NCBI RefSeq assembly: GCF_003850345.1
Contig: NZ_CP027707.1
Coordinates: forward strand, 6,439,001-6,503,000
Source: Pseudomonas chlororaphis subsp. piscium
GTDB taxonomy: Bacteria > Pseudomonadota > Gammaproteobacteria > Pseudomonadales > Pseudomonadaceae
Length of the DNA stretch: 64,000 bases
Direction of reading: 5' to 3'
Both the position numbers and the translations under genes were made by a program. The stretch's first letter is position 1. Each line of letters opens with the position of its first letter. Positions 9,070 through 19,125 of the stretch are shown piece after piece. The notes under the pieces were generated by a model. That model made no database searches and was not told the DNA's origin. It saw nothing but the letters and a program-made list of their open reading frames with translations.

Positions 9070-11247
9070 ATGACTGAACACGTTCAAGTCGGTGGCCTGC
9101 AGGTCGCCAAAGTCCTGTTCGACTTCGTGAACAACGAAGCCATTCCCGGTACCGGCCTCACCGCCGACAAGTTCTGGGCCGGCGCCGACAAGGTCATCCA
9201 CGACCTGGCACCGAAGAACAAAGCCCTACTCGCCAAACGCGACGATTTCCAGGCGCGTATCGATGCCTGGCACCAAGCCCGTGCCGGACAAGCCCACGAC
9301 GCCGTGGCCTACAAAGCCTTCCTGCAAGACATCGGTTATCTGCTGCCAGAAGCGGCGGACTTCCAGGCCACGACGCAAAACGTCGATGACGAGATCGCCC
9401 GCACGGCCGGCCCGCAGCTGGTGGTCCCGGTGATGAATGCCCGCTTCGCCCTCAACGCCTCCAACGCCCGCTGGGGCTCGCTGTACGACGCGCTGTATGG
9501 CACCGACGCCATCAGCGAAGCCGACGGCGCGGAAAAAGGCAAAGGCTACAACAAGGTGCGCGGCGACAAGGTCATCGCCTTCGCCCGCGCCTTCCTCGAC
9601 GAAGCCGCGCCATTGGCCGCCGGCTCCCATGTCGACTCCACCGGCTACAAGATCGTCGACGGCAAGCTGGTGGTCGCCCTCAAGGGTGGCAGCAACAGCG
9701 GCCTGCGCGACGACGCCCAACTGATCGGCTACCACGGCGATGCCACGGCCCCGACCACGGTCCTGCTGAAACACAACGGCCTGCATTTCGAGATCCAGAT
9801 CGACGCCAGCAGCCCGGTCGGCCAGACCGACGCCGCCGGCGTCAAAGACGTGCTGATGGAAGCGGCCCTGACCACCATCATGGACTGCGAAGACTCGGTC
9901 GCCGCCGTCGACGCCGACGACAAGGTGGTGATCTACCGCAACTGGCTCGGCCTGATGAAGGGCGACCTGGCCGAAGAAGTGGCCAAGGGCGGCCAGAGCT
10001 TCACCCGCACCATGAACGCCGACCGCGAATACACCGCGCCCAACGGCGGCAGCGTGAAGCTGCACGGTCGCTCGCTGCTGTTCGTGCGCAACGTCGGCCA
10101 CCTGATGACCATCGACGCGATCCTCGACAGTCAAGGCAACGAAGTGCCGGAAGGCATCCTCGACGGCCTGGTCACCAGCCTGGCGGCGATCCACAACCTC
10201 AACGGCAACACCTCGCGCACCAACAGCCGTACCGGCTCGGTGTACATCGTGAAACCGAAGATGCACGGTCCGGAAGAAGCCGCGTTCACCAACGAGCTGT
10301 TCGGGCGCATCGAAGACGTGCTGGAACTGCCACGCAACACCCTGAAAGTCGGGATCATGGACGAGGAACGCCGCACCACGGTCAACCTCAAGGCCTGCAT
10401 CAAGGCCGCCAGCGAGCGCGTGGTGTTCATCAACACCGGCTTCCTCGACCGTACCGGCGACGAGATCCACACCTCCATGGAAGCCGGCGCCGTGGTGCGC
10501 AAGGCCGAGATGAAGGCCGCCAAGTGGATCGGCGCCTACGAGAACTGGAACGTCGATATCGGCCTGAGCACCGGCCTGCAAGGCCGCGCGCAGATAGGTA
10601 AAGGCATGTGGGCCATGCCGGACCTGATGGCCGCCATGCTCGAACAGAAAATCGCCCATCCGCTGGCCGGCGCCAACACCGCTTGGGTACCCTCGCCTAC
10701 CGCCGCGGCACTGCATGCCCTGCACTACCACAAGGTCGATGTGTTCGCCCGCCAGGCCGAGCTGGCCAAGCGTGCCCGCGCCTCGGTGGACGACATCCTG
10801 ACCATCCCATTGGCCAGCAACACCAACTGGTCGGCCGAAGAGATCAAGAACGAACTGGACAACAACGCCCAGGGCATTCTCGGTTACGTGGTGCGCTGGA
10901 TCGACCAGGGCGTCGGCTGTTCCAAGGTGCCGGACATCAACGATGTCGGCCTGATGGAAGACCGCGCCACCCTGCGCATTTCCAGCCAGCACATCGCCAA
11001 CTGGCTGCGCCATGGCGTCGTCACCGAAGCCCAGGTCATGGAAAGCCTCAAGCGCATGGCGCCCGTGGTGGACCGGCAGAACGCCGGCGACACCCTGTAC
11101 CGTCCGCTGGCACCGAACTTCGACAGCAACATCGCCTTCCAGGCGGCGGTCGAACTGGTGATCGAAGGCACCAAGCAGCCAAATGGCTACACCGAGCCGG
11201 TACTGCACCGTCGTCGTCGCGAGTTCAAGGCCCGCAACGGCCTGTGA
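9070..11247 (+). CDS. glcB: Malate synthase G
   Basis: This enzyme condenses glyoxylate with acetyl-CoA to malate in the glyoxylate shunt, allowing growth on C2 compounds. The 725-aa length is exactly that of the G isoform. Visible features are [46 protein letters not shown] and [21 protein letters not shown]. The glyoxylate/Mg-binding arginine and glutamate/aspartate residues lie in these blocks. I prefer the ATG at 9070 ([11 protein letters not shown]), with AGTGAGG upstream, over the in-frame ATG 12 nt earlier. A strong terminator follows. Confidence 0.97.
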   Translation: MTEHVQVGGLQVAKVLFDFVNNEAIPGTGLTADKFWAGADKVIHDLAPKNKALLAKRDDFQARIDAWHQARAGQAHDAVAYKAFLQDIGYLLPEAADFQATTQNVDDEIARTAGPQLVVPVMNARFALNASNARWGSLYDALYGTDAISEADGAEKGKGYNKVRGDKVIAFARAFLDEAAPLAAGSHVDSTGYKIVDGKLVVALKGGSNSGLRDDAQLIGYHGDATAPTTVLLKHNGLHFEIQIDASSPVGQTDAAGVKDVLMEAALTTIMDCEDSVAAVDADDKVVIYRNWLGLMKGDLAEEVAKGGQSFTRTMNADREYTAPNGGSVKLHGRSLLFVRNVGHLMTIDAILDSQGNEVPEGILDGLVTSLAAIHNLNGNTSRTNSRTGSVYIVKPKMHGPEEAAFTNELFGRIEDVLELPRNTLKVGIMDEERRTTVNLKACIKAASERVVFINTGFLDRTGDEIHTSMEAGAVVRKAEMKAAKWIGAYENWNVDIGLSTGLQGRAQIGKGMWAMPDLMAAMLEQKIAHPLAGANTAWVPSPTAAALHALHYHKVDVFARQAELAKRARASVDDILTIPLASNTNWSAEEIKNELDNNAQGILGYVVRWIDQGVGCSKVPDINDVGLMEDRATLRISSQHIANWLRHGVVTEAQVMESLKRMAPVVDRQNAGDTLYRPLAPNFDSNIAFQAAVELVIEGTKQPNGYTEPVLHRRRREFKARNGL

Positions 11248-11269
11248 TCCTGCGTTAACGCAGTAAAAG

Positions 11270-11303
11270 AAAAAGCCCTGGTCGCAAGATCAGGGCTTTT
11301 TTG
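11270..11303 (+). terminator. Rho-independent terminator after glcB (probably bidirectional)
   Basis: AAAAAGCCCTG and CAGGGCTTTTTT flank a short loop, with T-rich DNA on the right and A-rich DNA on the left. It ends glcB and can also stop the convergent response-regulator transcript. Confidence 0.9.
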
Positions 11304-11330
11304 TGGGGGCCGGAAACCTCATGGCTCACG

Positions 11331-11777
11331 CTAGCGCACCACGCCCAGCTCATGCTTGACCAGCGCCAGCAGCTTGCCGGTGTCGATCGGCTTGAGCAGG
11401 AAGTCCACCACGCTCAGGTGCATGGCCGCGATGGCGTCACGCACATCGGCATCCCCGGAAATGATAATGATCGGCAGCGCCGCCCGCTCCGATTCGCGCA
11501 CCCGGCGTATCAGGTCCAGGCCGTTGCAGGGGGCCATGCGCAGATCGGTGATCAGCAGTCCGATCGATTTGTTCGAGTTCAACAATTCAAGTGCGGCCTT
11601 GCCACTGGCTGCGGTCATGCAGCGAATACCATCGAGTCCGAGAATCTCCGACAGCAACTCACGGGCATCCTTGTCATCATCGGCGATCAACACGCGCTGG
11701 GGCGGCAGATCGGGCTCGAGCATCACGGCGTTCAGCGCCTCGCGCTCGGCATCACTCAAAATATCGTGGTCGGACAT
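11331..11777 (-). CDS. Single-domain response regulator (CheY-like receiver)
   Basis: A 148-aa protein with one receiver domain. The acidic pocket is at VLIADDDKDA, the phospho-acceptor Asp is in LLITDLRMAPCNGLDLI, the switch Ser is in IIIISGDADV, and the conserved Lys is in VDFLLKPIDTGKL. There is no output domain. About 25 residues precede the receiver. No histidine kinase is adjacent, so the partner is unknown. The start at 11777 is favoured over one 36 nt upstream because the shorter protein fits the fold and GAGAAC precedes it. Confidence 0.85.
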   Translation of the reverse strand: MSDHDILSDAEREALNAVMLEPDLPPQRVLIADDDKDARELLSEILGLDGIRCMTAASGKAALELLNSNKSIGLLITDLRMAPCNGLDLIRRVRESERAALPIIIISGDADVRDAIAAMHLSVVDFLLKPIDTGKLLALVKHELGVVR

Positions 11778-12030
11778 GGCGTTCTCTACATATTCAAATC
11801 GATCCCCTAGCACAGTGGTCAGACATCGCTAAGCAGGCCTCCAATGTGCACTTCGTCGGATTTTTTTCCAAGAGGTCGGATAAGTACTTTTTTCACGGTT
11901 TTGACACCTGCTTGAAGCGAATTAACAGGTGCAGACCCGCTACCTAGACTTACGTCCAATGGGCACCTGGCAGCGTGGGACCGACCATGACCCAAGACCC
12001 GACCACAACAAATCCAAAAAGACTGCGGTA

Positions 12031-13971
12031 ATGGTTATGAGTAAAGCGGATGCCTTCACCCAGGCAGGGAAAACCGCGGTGTTGCAGAACATCCACGGCA
12101 CGATGCAGTTTCTCCAGCGGTTCCCCCCTTTCAATCAGATGGAAAACGCTCACCTGGCGTACCTGGTCGAGCAATGCCAACTGCGTTTCTACGGCCCCGG
12201 CGAGAGCATCATCAAACCCGCCGACGGCCCCGTCGAACACTTCTATATCGTCAAGCAGGGCCGGGTGGTCGGCGAGCGCCAGCACGCCCTCAAGGGCGGC
12301 ACCGAAACCACTTTCGAGATCACCGCCGGCGAGTGTTTCCCCCTCGCCGCGCTGCTGGGTGAGCGCGCCACCCGCACCGAACACCTGGCGGCCGAGGACA
12401 CCTTCTGCCTGCAACTGAACAAGCCGGCCTTCATCAAGCTGTTCGCTCTCTGCGCGGTGTTTCGCGATTTCGCCCTGCGCGGCGTCAGCAGCCTGCTGGA
12501 CCAGGTCAACCAGCAGGTCCAGCAAAAAGCCGTGGAAACCCTCGGCACCCAATACTCTCTCAACACCCGGCTGGGCGAACTGGCGATGCGCCATCCGGTA
12601 ACCTGCAGCCCGTCCACCCCGCTGCGCGAAGCCGTGAGCCTGATGCACGAGCAGCAGGTCGGCAGCATAGTGGTGGTGGATGAACACAAGGCACCGCTCG
12701 GCATCTTCACCCTGCGCGACCTGCGCCAAGTGGTGGCCGACGGCACCAGCGACTTCAACCAGGGTATCGAACGGCACATGACCCAGGCGCCGTTCGCCCT
12801 GTCGCCGGACCACAGCGCATTCGATGCCGCCATCGCCATGACCGAGCGGCACATCGCCCACGTCTGCCTGGTAAAGGAGCAGCGCCTGTGCGGCGTGGTT
12901 TCCGAGCGCGACCTGTTTTCCCTGCAACGGGTCGACCTGGTGCACCTGGCGCGGACCATCCGCAACGCACCACGCATCGACAACCTGGTGGCGATCCGTG
13001 GCGAGATCGGCCAACTGGTGGAGCGCATGCTGGCCCATGGAGCGTCCTCGACCCAGATCACCCACATCATCACCCTGCTCAACGACCACACTGTGTGCCG
13101 GGTCATCGAACTGACCCTGGCCGACAAGGGCGACCCGGGCGTGCCGTTCAGCTGGCTGTGTTTCGGCAGCGAAGGCCGGCGCGAACAGACCCTGCACACC
13201 GACCAGGACAACGGCATCCTGTTCGAAGCGCGCGACGCGGCCCATGCGGCACAGATCCGCGGCAAGCTGCTGCCCCTGGCGCAACAGATCAACCAGAGCC
13301 TGGCGCTGTGCGGCTTCACCCTGTGCAAGGGCAACATCATGGCCGGCAACCCCGAGCTGTGCCTGTCCCGCGCCGAATGGGCACGGCGCTTCGCTGCCTT
13401 CATCCGGGAGGCAACGCCTGAGAACCTGCTGGGTTCGAGCATCTATTTCGATCTGCGGGTGGTCTGGGGCGACGAGCAAGGCTGTGCCCAACTGCGCCGT
13501 GGCATCCTCGACCAAGTCGGCGACAACCGCCTGTTCCAGCGCATGATGGCCGAAAACGCGCTGCGCCAGCGCCCGCCGGTGGGGCGTTTCCGCGAGTTCG
13601 TCCTGGCCAGGAAAAATGGCGAAAAAGCCACCCTCGACCTCAAGGTCCAGGGCCTCACCCCCTTCGTCGACGGTGCCCGCCTGCTGGCCCTGGCCAATGG
13701 TATCGACGCCAACAACACCCTGGAGCGCCTGCGTCAGCTAGTGGCCAAGGAAGTCATCGAAACCCTCGACGGCGCCGCGTATGAAGAGGCCTATCACTTC
13801 ATCCAGCAGACCCGCATGCAACAGCACCAATTGCAGACCCGGCAGAACCTGCCCTACTCCAACCGCGTCGACCCGGACAGCCTCAACCACCTGGACCGAC
13901 GGATCCTGCGCGAGTCGCTGCGCCAGGCCCAGCGCCTGCAAAGCAGCCTGGCGCTGAGGTACCAGCTATGA
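12031..13971 (+). CDS. Cyclic-nucleotide-binding / CBS-pair / DUF294 nucleotidyltransferase-like protein
   Basis: A 646-aa multidomain protein. The order is a cNMP-binding-like beta barrel (residues about 20-140, with FYGPGESIIKPADGPVEHFY), two CBS domains (about 165-290, with MRHPVTCSPSTPLREAV and MTQAPFALSPDHSAFDAA), then a DUF294 nucleotidyltransferase-like core with FGSEGRREQTLHTDQDNG near 390 and the DUF294 C-terminal helical domain. The GS...DxD pattern of nucleotidyltransferases is intact, so catalysis is possible but the target is unknown. The start may instead be the ATG at 12037. Its stop overlaps the next gene by ATGA, so the two are translationally coupled. Confidence 0.88.
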   Translation: MVMSKADAFTQAGKTAVLQNIHGTMQFLQRFPPFNQMENAHLAYLVEQCQLRFYGPGESIIKPADGPVEHFYIVKQGRVVGERQHALKGGTETTFEITAGECFPLAALLGERATRTEHLAAEDTFCLQLNKPAFIKLFALCAVFRDFALRGVSSLLDQVNQQVQQKAVETLGTQYSLNTRLGELAMRHPVTCSPSTPLREAVSLMHEQQVGSIVVVDEHKAPLGIFTLRDLRQVVADGTSDFNQGIERHMTQAPFALSPDHSAFDAAIAMTERHIAHVCLVKEQRLCGVVSERDLFSLQRVDLVHLARTIRNAPRIDNLVAIRGEIGQLVERMLAHGASSTQITHIITLLNDHTVCRVIELTLADKGDPGVPFSWLCFGSEGRREQTLHTDQDNGILFEARDAAHAAQIRGKLLPLAQQINQSLALCGFTLCKGNIMAGNPELCLSRAEWARRFAAFIREATPENLLGSSIYFDLRVVWGDEQGCAQLRRGILDQVGDNRLFQRMMAENALRQRPPVGRFREFVLARKNGEKATLDLKVQGLTPFVDGARLLALANGIDANNTLERLRQLVAKEVIETLDGAAYEEAYHFIQQTRMQQHQLQTRQNLPYSNRVDPDSLNHLDRRILRESLRQAQRLQSSLALRYQL

Positions 13972-14675
13972 GCCTGTTCGCCTGGTTGCGCCCGGCCAAC
14001 GCGGCGCTCAACGCCGAGCAGCAACAACGCCGCGAGCGCCTGCCTGTCGCCCCGCCGTTGGGCGAATGCAGCCTGCGCGAACAGCGCTGGGTGGTGCTGG
14101 ACCTGGAAACCACCGGGCTCAACCTCAACCGAGATCAGGTGTTGTCCATTGGCGCGGTGATGATCGAAGACGGCGCCATCGACTTCGGCCAGCAGTTCGA
14201 ACGCACCTTGCAGCGTACCGACCACAAGCTCAGCCCCAGCGTGCTGATTCACGGCCTCGGCCCGAGTGCGATCGCCGCGGGCAGCGACCCGGTGGAGGCC
14301 TTGCTGGATTTCATGGAGTTCGTCGGCGACAGCCCTCTGCTGGCCTTCCATGCGCCGTTCGACCAGCACATGCTCGGCCGGGCCCTGAAGGACAGCCTGG
14401 GTTATCGCCTGCAGCATCCCTTCCTCGACGTTGCCGAGATGGCCCCGCTGCTCTGCCCCCAGGCGCATATCCGCGAAGCCGGGCTGGATGACTGGATGGG
14501 TTACTTCAAGCTGCAGGCCGGCGAACGCCACCATGCCGCCGCCGACGCCTTGGCCACCGCCGAACTGGCGCTGATCCTGTTCAGCCGCGCCCGCCAGCAG
14601 CAGATCCACAGCCCGCTGAACCTGCAACAGCGGCTCAGCCAATGGAAGCGCCGGCAACAGACGCACTCCTTCTGA
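13968..14675 (+). CDS. DnaQ-like 3'-5' exonuclease (DEDDh)
   Basis: A 235-aa exonuclease. The ExoI motif WVVLDLETTGLNLNRDQVLS carries the D-x-E pair. FHAPFDQHMLGR is motif II, and the HHAAADALATAELA block is motif III with its His and Asp, so the catalytic set is complete. Such proteins trim 3' ends of DNA or RNA, and several resemble the Pol III epsilon subunit. The start overlaps the DUF294 stop by 4 bp. The DUF294-exonuclease pair is a recurring unit, but its substrate is not known to me. Confidence 0.9.
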   Translation: MSLFAWLRPANAALNAEQQQRRERLPVAPPLGECSLREQRWVVLDLETTGLNLNRDQVLSIGAVMIEDGAIDFGQQFERTLQRTDHKLSPSVLIHGLGPSAIAAGSDPVEALLDFMEFVGDSPLLAFHAPFDQHMLGRALKDSLGYRLQHPFLDVAEMAPLLCPQAHIREAGLDDWMGYFKLQAGERHHAAADALATAELALILFSRARQQQIHSPLNLQQRLSQWKRRQQTHSF

Positions 14676-14694
14676 CCCGGAAAACGAACCCCCT

Positions 14695-14798
14695 TGTAGC
14701 CGCTGGCGCAGCCTGCGATCGACTGCGCAGCAGTCGTAATCCGCATAACGCGACTTGCCTGACCGACCGCGTTGCCGGATCTGCGGCAGCGGCTACAG
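14695..14798. repeat. REP family 2 pair
   Basis: Two inverted family-2 cores (TGTAGCCGCTGGCGCAGCC and GCGGCAGCGGCTACAG) bracket about 60 bp between the exonuclease gene and the sigma-factor gene. Confidence 0.8.
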
Positions 14799-14885
14799 CC
14801 CGGGTTTCCCGTATTCCCCCGCAAACATTGGCTACACCCGGCCGACCAGCGCCCATTGCGCGGCTCTTTGCGCCCTGCCACAATC

Positions 14886-14904
14886 GCGAATAATTCTCGT
14901 TAGT
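14886..14904. promoter_or_regulatory. Candidate Fur box upstream of the ECF sigma gene
   Basis: GCGAATAATTCTCGTTAGT resembles the Pseudomonas Fur-box core AATAATTCTCATT and lies about 30 bp before the GTG start of the sigma gene. Fur repression of an iron-starvation sigma factor would fit the receptor and FecR genes downstream. Confidence 0.6.
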
Positions 14905-14930
14905 TTCAACTTCTCGATTGGGATACCCAG

Positions 14931-15449
14931 GTGTCGTCAGCCCAAAGCCCTCACAGTGACCTCGTTGGCGCGTTGTATCGCGACCATCGCGGCTGGCTGC
15001 TGGCCTGGCTGCGACGCAACGTGGCCTGCCCGCAACGGGCCGAGGACCTGAGCCAGGACACCTTCGTCCGCCTGCTGGGCCGCGACGAACTGAAAGCCCC
15101 GCGCGAGCCGCGGGCGTTCCTGGTGGCCATCGCCAAGGGCCTGCTGTTCGACTACTTCCGCCGCGCCGCGCTGGAACAGGCCTACCTCACCGAGCTGATG
15201 CTGGTCCCGGAGGAAGAACAACCCTCCCCGGAAGAACAGCAGTTGATCCTTGAAGACCTCAAGGCCATCGACCGCCTGCTGGGCAAGCTGTCGAGCAAGG
15301 CCCGCGCCGCCTTCCTCTATAACCGCCTCGACGGCCTCGGCCACGCGGAAATCGCCGAACGCCTCGGCGTGTCCGTGCCGCGGGTCAGGCAGTACCTGGC
15401 CCAGGGTATTCGCCAGTGCTACGTCGCCCTGTACGGTGAGCCGGTATGA
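14931..15449 (+). CDS. ECF sigma factor, FecI-like (iron starvation)
   Basis: A 172-aa group-IV sigma factor. Region 2 reads LYRDHRGWLLAWLRRN through AEDLSQDTFVRLLG; region 4 reads LDGLGHAEIAERLGVSVPRV. It should direct RNA polymerase to the TonB receptor promoter when the receptor binds ferric siderophore. It begins with GTG; the ribosome-binding site is poor, and no better start is available. FecR overlaps its end by ATGA, the classic sigma-regulator-receptor order. Confidence 0.93.
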   Translation: MSSAQSPHSDLVGALYRDHRGWLLAWLRRNVACPQRAEDLSQDTFVRLLGRDELKAPREPRAFLVAIAKGLLFDYFRRAALEQAYLTELMLVPEEEQPSPEEQQLILEDLKAIDRLLGKLSSKARAAFLYNRLDGLGHAEIAERLGVSVPRVRQYLAQGIRQCYVALYGEPV

Positions 15450-16432
15450 GCCCGCTCAACGCCAAACCGGTGTCCGCCCGGGTACTGGACGCGGCAATTG
15501 CCTGGCAGCTGTCGCTGGACTCCGGCGAGGGCAACCCGATGGCGCGCGAAGAATTCGCCAAATGGCACGCCGCCGATGAAGAACACGCCCGCGCCTGGCG
15601 CCAGTTGGGCATGCTCGACCAGCGTTTCAGTGTCGCCAGCGGCCCGGCCCGCAGCGCCCTGCTGCAATCGCGGGACAGCCTCCGCCGCCGCGTGCGCAAG
15701 CTCGGCAGCGGGCTGGCCAGCGTCGTCCTGCTGCTCGGCCTGGCCCTGTTCGCCGGCGAACGTTACGGCCAACTGGATTACTGGCTCGCCGACCAGCGCA
15801 CCGCCACCGGCGAACAGCGCACCCTGCGCCTGGCCGACGGCACGCTGATCAACCTCAATACCCACAGCGCCGTGGATGTGCGCTTCGACGAAAAACAGCG
15901 GCGCATCGTGTTGCGGGAAGGCGAGATCCTGGTCGAGACCGGCCACAACGACGCCCGGCCCTTTATCGTCGAGACCCGCGAAGGCCATATGCGCGCGCTG
16001 GGCACGCGCTTCCTGGTCAAGCGCGAGGAACAGGGCACGCGCTTGAGCGTGCTGCAATCGGCCGTGGCCGCGCGGCCGGAGTCCGGCCAGGACGAACAGA
16101 TCCTCAAGGAGGGCCAACAGGTGCTGATGCGCCGCGACGGCCTCGGCCCGCTACTGGCCCTGAACCCCGGCGCCGACGCCTGGACCCGCGGCATGCTGGT
16201 GGTGGACAACGCGCGCCTGGCGGACCTGGTCAGCGAGCTGGGGCGCTATCGCCGTGGCCATCTGGGGGTGGCCGACGACGTAGCCGACCTGCGTATCACC
16301 GGCAGCTTCCCGCTGCACGACACCGACCTGGCCCTGAGCGCGCTGCTGCCCACCCTGCCCGTGGCCATCGAGCGGCACACACCCTGGTGGGTCACCCTGG
16401 TGGCGCGGGCCGAGAGCAAGACCAAACCTTAG
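15446..16432 (+). CDS. FecR family sigma regulator (inner membrane)
   Basis: A 328-aa FecR protein. The cytoplasmic N terminus binds the sigma factor and has the DUF4880-type text AIAWQLSLDSGEG and FAKWHAADEEHARAW. One membrane segment (LASVVLLLGLALFAGE) lies near residue 97. The periplasmic FecR domain follows (TLRLADGTLINLNTHSAVDV, GEILVETGHND). The periplasmic part receives the signal from the receptor's STN domain. It is translationally coupled to the sigma gene. Confidence 0.93.
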   Translation: MSPLNAKPVSARVLDAAIAWQLSLDSGEGNPMAREEFAKWHAADEEHARAWRQLGMLDQRFSVASGPARSALLQSRDSLRRRVRKLGSGLASVVLLLGLALFAGERYGQLDYWLADQRTATGEQRTLRLADGTLINLNTHSAVDVRFDEKQRRIVLREGEILVETGHNDARPFIVETREGHMRALGTRFLVKREEQGTRLSVLQSAVAARPESGQDEQILKEGQQVLMRRDGLGPLLALNPGADAWTRGMLVVDNARLADLVSELGRYRRGHLGVADDVADLRITGSFPLHDTDLALSALLPTLPVAIERHTPWWVTLVARAESKTKP

Positions 16433-16632
16433 AACGCTGCGTCGGAACGATCTTTCTCACGGCAAGCGCCCCCTCGACTGCTCGCAAAAACGCTCCCCGA
16501 CACCGCCTGTCCCGACCCGAAACACCGCCCTCTTTTTCGTGAATCGAAATTATTTTCAATCCGCCCTATCACTTTTTGAATCTCGTCCGGCACATAGGCA
16601 ATTGAGAAATGTTTCCATCCAGGAGCCGCCGT
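16433..16632. promoter_or_regulatory. Promoter region of the TonB-dependent receptor
   Basis: A 200-bp gap. The AT-rich stretch GAATCGAAATTATTTTCAAT at about 16541-16560 is the most likely place for a FecI-type or Fur-controlled promoter; neither a full Fur box nor a clear -35/-10 pair is convincing. AGGAG at 16621-16625 is the ribosome-binding site that fixes the receptor start. Confidence 0.4.
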
Positions 16633-19062
16633 ATGTCCCGCTCGCTAGACACCCTGTTGCGCCCCAGCCTGTTGGCCGTGGCCATTGCCCTCTGCGCCCC
16701 GCTGGCCAGCACCCCGCTGATCGCCGCCGAACAGGCGTCCGGCGTGCGCGCCTACAACCTGCCGGCCGCGCCCCTGGCCAGCACCCTGAACCAGATCGCC
16801 AGCCAGGCCGGCCTGGCCCTGAGCCTCAACCCGAGCCTGGCCGCCGGCAAGACCTCGGCCCCGGTCAAGGGCCAGTTCGATGCCACCGACGCCCTGCGCG
16901 AAGCCCTGCGCGGCACCGGCCTGCAACTGGAACAAAGCAGCGCCGGCACCTACAGCCTGGTGGCGATTCCCGACGGTGTGGTGGCCTTGCCGGAAACCAG
17001 CATTACTGGCCAGCAGGCTTATGAGAGTGCCTGGGGGCCGGTGGACGGTTACCTCGCCACGCGCACCGCCGCCGGCACCAAGACCGACACCTCGCTGGTT
17101 GAAGCGCCGCGTTCGATTTCCGTCGCCACCCGCCAGCAGATGGAAGACCGCAACGTGCAGAATCTCGATGATGCCGTGCGTTACATGCCCGGTATTGTGT
17201 CCGCCAGCTACGGCAGCGACACCCGCTATGACTGGATGCGCGTGCGCGGCTTCGAGCCCACTCAATTCCTCGACGGCCTGCCACTGCCCCGCGGCGTGTA
17301 TGCCAACCCAAAAGCCGAAACCTGGAACCTCGACCGCCTTGCCCTGCTGCGCGGCCCGGCCTCGTCGGTCTACGGCCAGACCCCGCCGGGCGGCCTGCTG
17401 GACATGGTCAGCAGGCGCCCCAGCGCTGAATCGAGCAATGCCATTCAGCTGCAGTACGGCAGTGACAACTACCGCCAGATCAACTTCGCCAGCACCGGCA
17501 AGATCGACGATGAAGGCCAGTTCCTCTACGGCCTCAGCGGCGTCGTGCGGGATGCCGGCACGCAGGTCGACCACATCGACAACAAGCGCTACAACATCGC
17601 CCCCAGCCTGACCTGGAACATCGACACCGATACCAGGCTGACCCTGCTCTCGCAGTTCACCCGTGACGACACCGGCGCGACCAGCCAGTTCATGCCGATC
17701 CAGGGCACCAAGATCAAATCGCCGCTGGGCGACGTCTCCCATCACAAGAACCTCGGCGACCCGGACTACGAGTTCTACGACCGCACCTACTACGCCCTGG
17801 GCTACGCCTTCGAGCACCGCTTCAACGATGTCTGGCAGTTCCGCCAGAACCTGCGCTACACCAAATCGGAGCTGTCCTTCCAGCAACTGACCGTGGGTTC
17901 CTACGCCTACTCCCCGGCCGATGCGGCAGGCAATATCAGCCGTACCTCGACCAACGTGGACGAGGACATCAGCCAGTTCGCGGTCGACAACAACTTCCAG
18001 GCCGACTTCGCCACCGGCGACATCACCCACACCCTGCTGCTGGGCCTGGATCACCAACGCACCGACACTTCCTATCTGTCGATTTACGGTGACGGCGGGA
18101 CCACCAACATTTTCAACCCGGTCTATGGCAAGCCGATCGTACGGCCGGCGCGCTCCAGCGCTTACTACGACTACAACCAGAAAACCGTGCAGACCGGCCT
18201 CTATGCGCAAGACCAGATGGCCCTGGACCAATGGCGCCTGACCCTGGGCGGTCGTGAAGACTGGGTGCACCAGGGCACCACTTACTTCAACAAGAACGAC
18301 GTGACCAACACCGATCGCAGCAAGAACTTCAGTGGCAACGCGGCGCTGAGCTATGTGTTCGACTCGGGCCTGGTGCCGTACCTCTCCTACGCCGAATCCT
18401 TCCAGCCAGCCAGCAATGCCAGCGTCTCCCCCACCGAGTCGTATAAACCCACCGAGGGCAAGCAATGGGAGCTGGGCATCAAGTATCAGCCGCCTGGCTC
18501 GAACACCCTGCTGAGCGCAGCGGTCTACGACTTGACCCAGAAAAACGTGCTGGTGACCAGCATCGGTGCCGGTGGCGAGTCGGTGACCAACCAGACCGGC
18601 GAAGTGAAGGTCAAAGGCCTGGAGCTGGAAGCGGTGTCCGACGTGACCGACAACCTCAAGGTCATCGCCGCCTACACCCTGGCCAAGTCCGAGGTGCAAA
18701 AAGGCATCTATAAAGGCAACCGCCTGCAACTGATGCCAAACCAGCAAGCCTCGCTGTGGACCGACTACACCTGGCACAGCGGCGTGCTCGACGGTTTCGG
18801 CATTGGCGCCGGTGCCCGCTACACCGGCAACACCTATGGCGACCAGGCCAATACCTGGCTGGGCAAGGCCAATGCCTACACGGTGTTCGATGCCGCCGTG
18901 CATTACGACTTGGGCCGCCTGGACAGCAGCCTCAAAGGCGCGTCGCTGAAACTCAACGCCACCAACCTGTTCGACAAGGACTACCTGTCCACCTGCGATG
19001 GTTCCTACTGCTATTTCGGCGATCAACGCAGCGTGGTCGCCAGTGCCACCTACCAGTGGTAA
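16633..19062 (+). CDS. TonB-dependent siderophore receptor with STN signalling domain
   Basis: An 809-aa outer-membrane transducer. A signal peptide ends near LIAAEQASG. The STN domain (residues about 45-115: YNLPAAPLASTLNQIASQAG) signals to FecR. The plug (RSISVATRQQMEDRNVQNL, RGFEPTQFLDGLPLPRG, LRGPASSVYGQTPPGGLL) precedes the barrel, which ends ...SVVASATYQW with the terminal aromatic. It imports a ferric siderophore; the plug style is that of FhuA/FoxA/FpvA-like receptors, but the ligand cannot be read from sequence. I chose the ATG at 16633 because AGGAG lies 8 nt upstream. Confidence 0.93.
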   Translation: MSRSLDTLLRPSLLAVAIALCAPLASTPLIAAEQASGVRAYNLPAAPLASTLNQIASQAGLALSLNPSLAAGKTSAPVKGQFDATDALREALRGTGLQLEQSSAGTYSLVAIPDGVVALPETSITGQQAYESAWGPVDGYLATRTAAGTKTDTSLVEAPRSISVATRQQMEDRNVQNLDDAVRYMPGIVSASYGSDTRYDWMRVRGFEPTQFLDGLPLPRGVYANPKAETWNLDRLALLRGPASSVYGQTPPGGLLDMVSRRPSAESSNAIQLQYGSDNYRQINFASTGKIDDEGQFLYGLSGVVRDAGTQVDHIDNKRYNIAPSLTWNIDTDTRLTLLSQFTRDDTGATSQFMPIQGTKIKSPLGDVSHHKNLGDPDYEFYDRTYYALGYAFEHRFNDVWQFRQNLRYTKSELSFQQLTVGSYAYSPADAAGNISRTSTNVDEDISQFAVDNNFQADFATGDITHTLLLGLDHQRTDTSYLSIYGDGGTTNIFNPVYGKPIVRPARSSAYYDYNQKTVQTGLYAQDQMALDQWRLTLGGREDWVHQGTTYFNKNDVTNTDRSKNFSGNAALSYVFDSGLVPYLSYAESFQPASNASVSPTESYKPTEGKQWELGIKYQPPGSNTLLSAAVYDLTQKNVLVTSIGAGGESVTNQTGEVKVKGLELEAVSDVTDNLKVIAAYTLAKSEVQKGIYKGNRLQLMPNQQASLWTDYTWHSGVLDGFGIGAGARYTGNTYGDQANTWLGKANAYTVFDAAVHYDLGRLDSSLKGASLKLNATNLFDKDYLSTCDGSYCYFGDQRSVVASATYQW

Positions 19063-19125
19063 TCGGCTGAGTTAACCACCGGGCCGTCCAGCAAGGACGG
19101 CTTTGCCGTGTCTGAAGGCTAAGAA

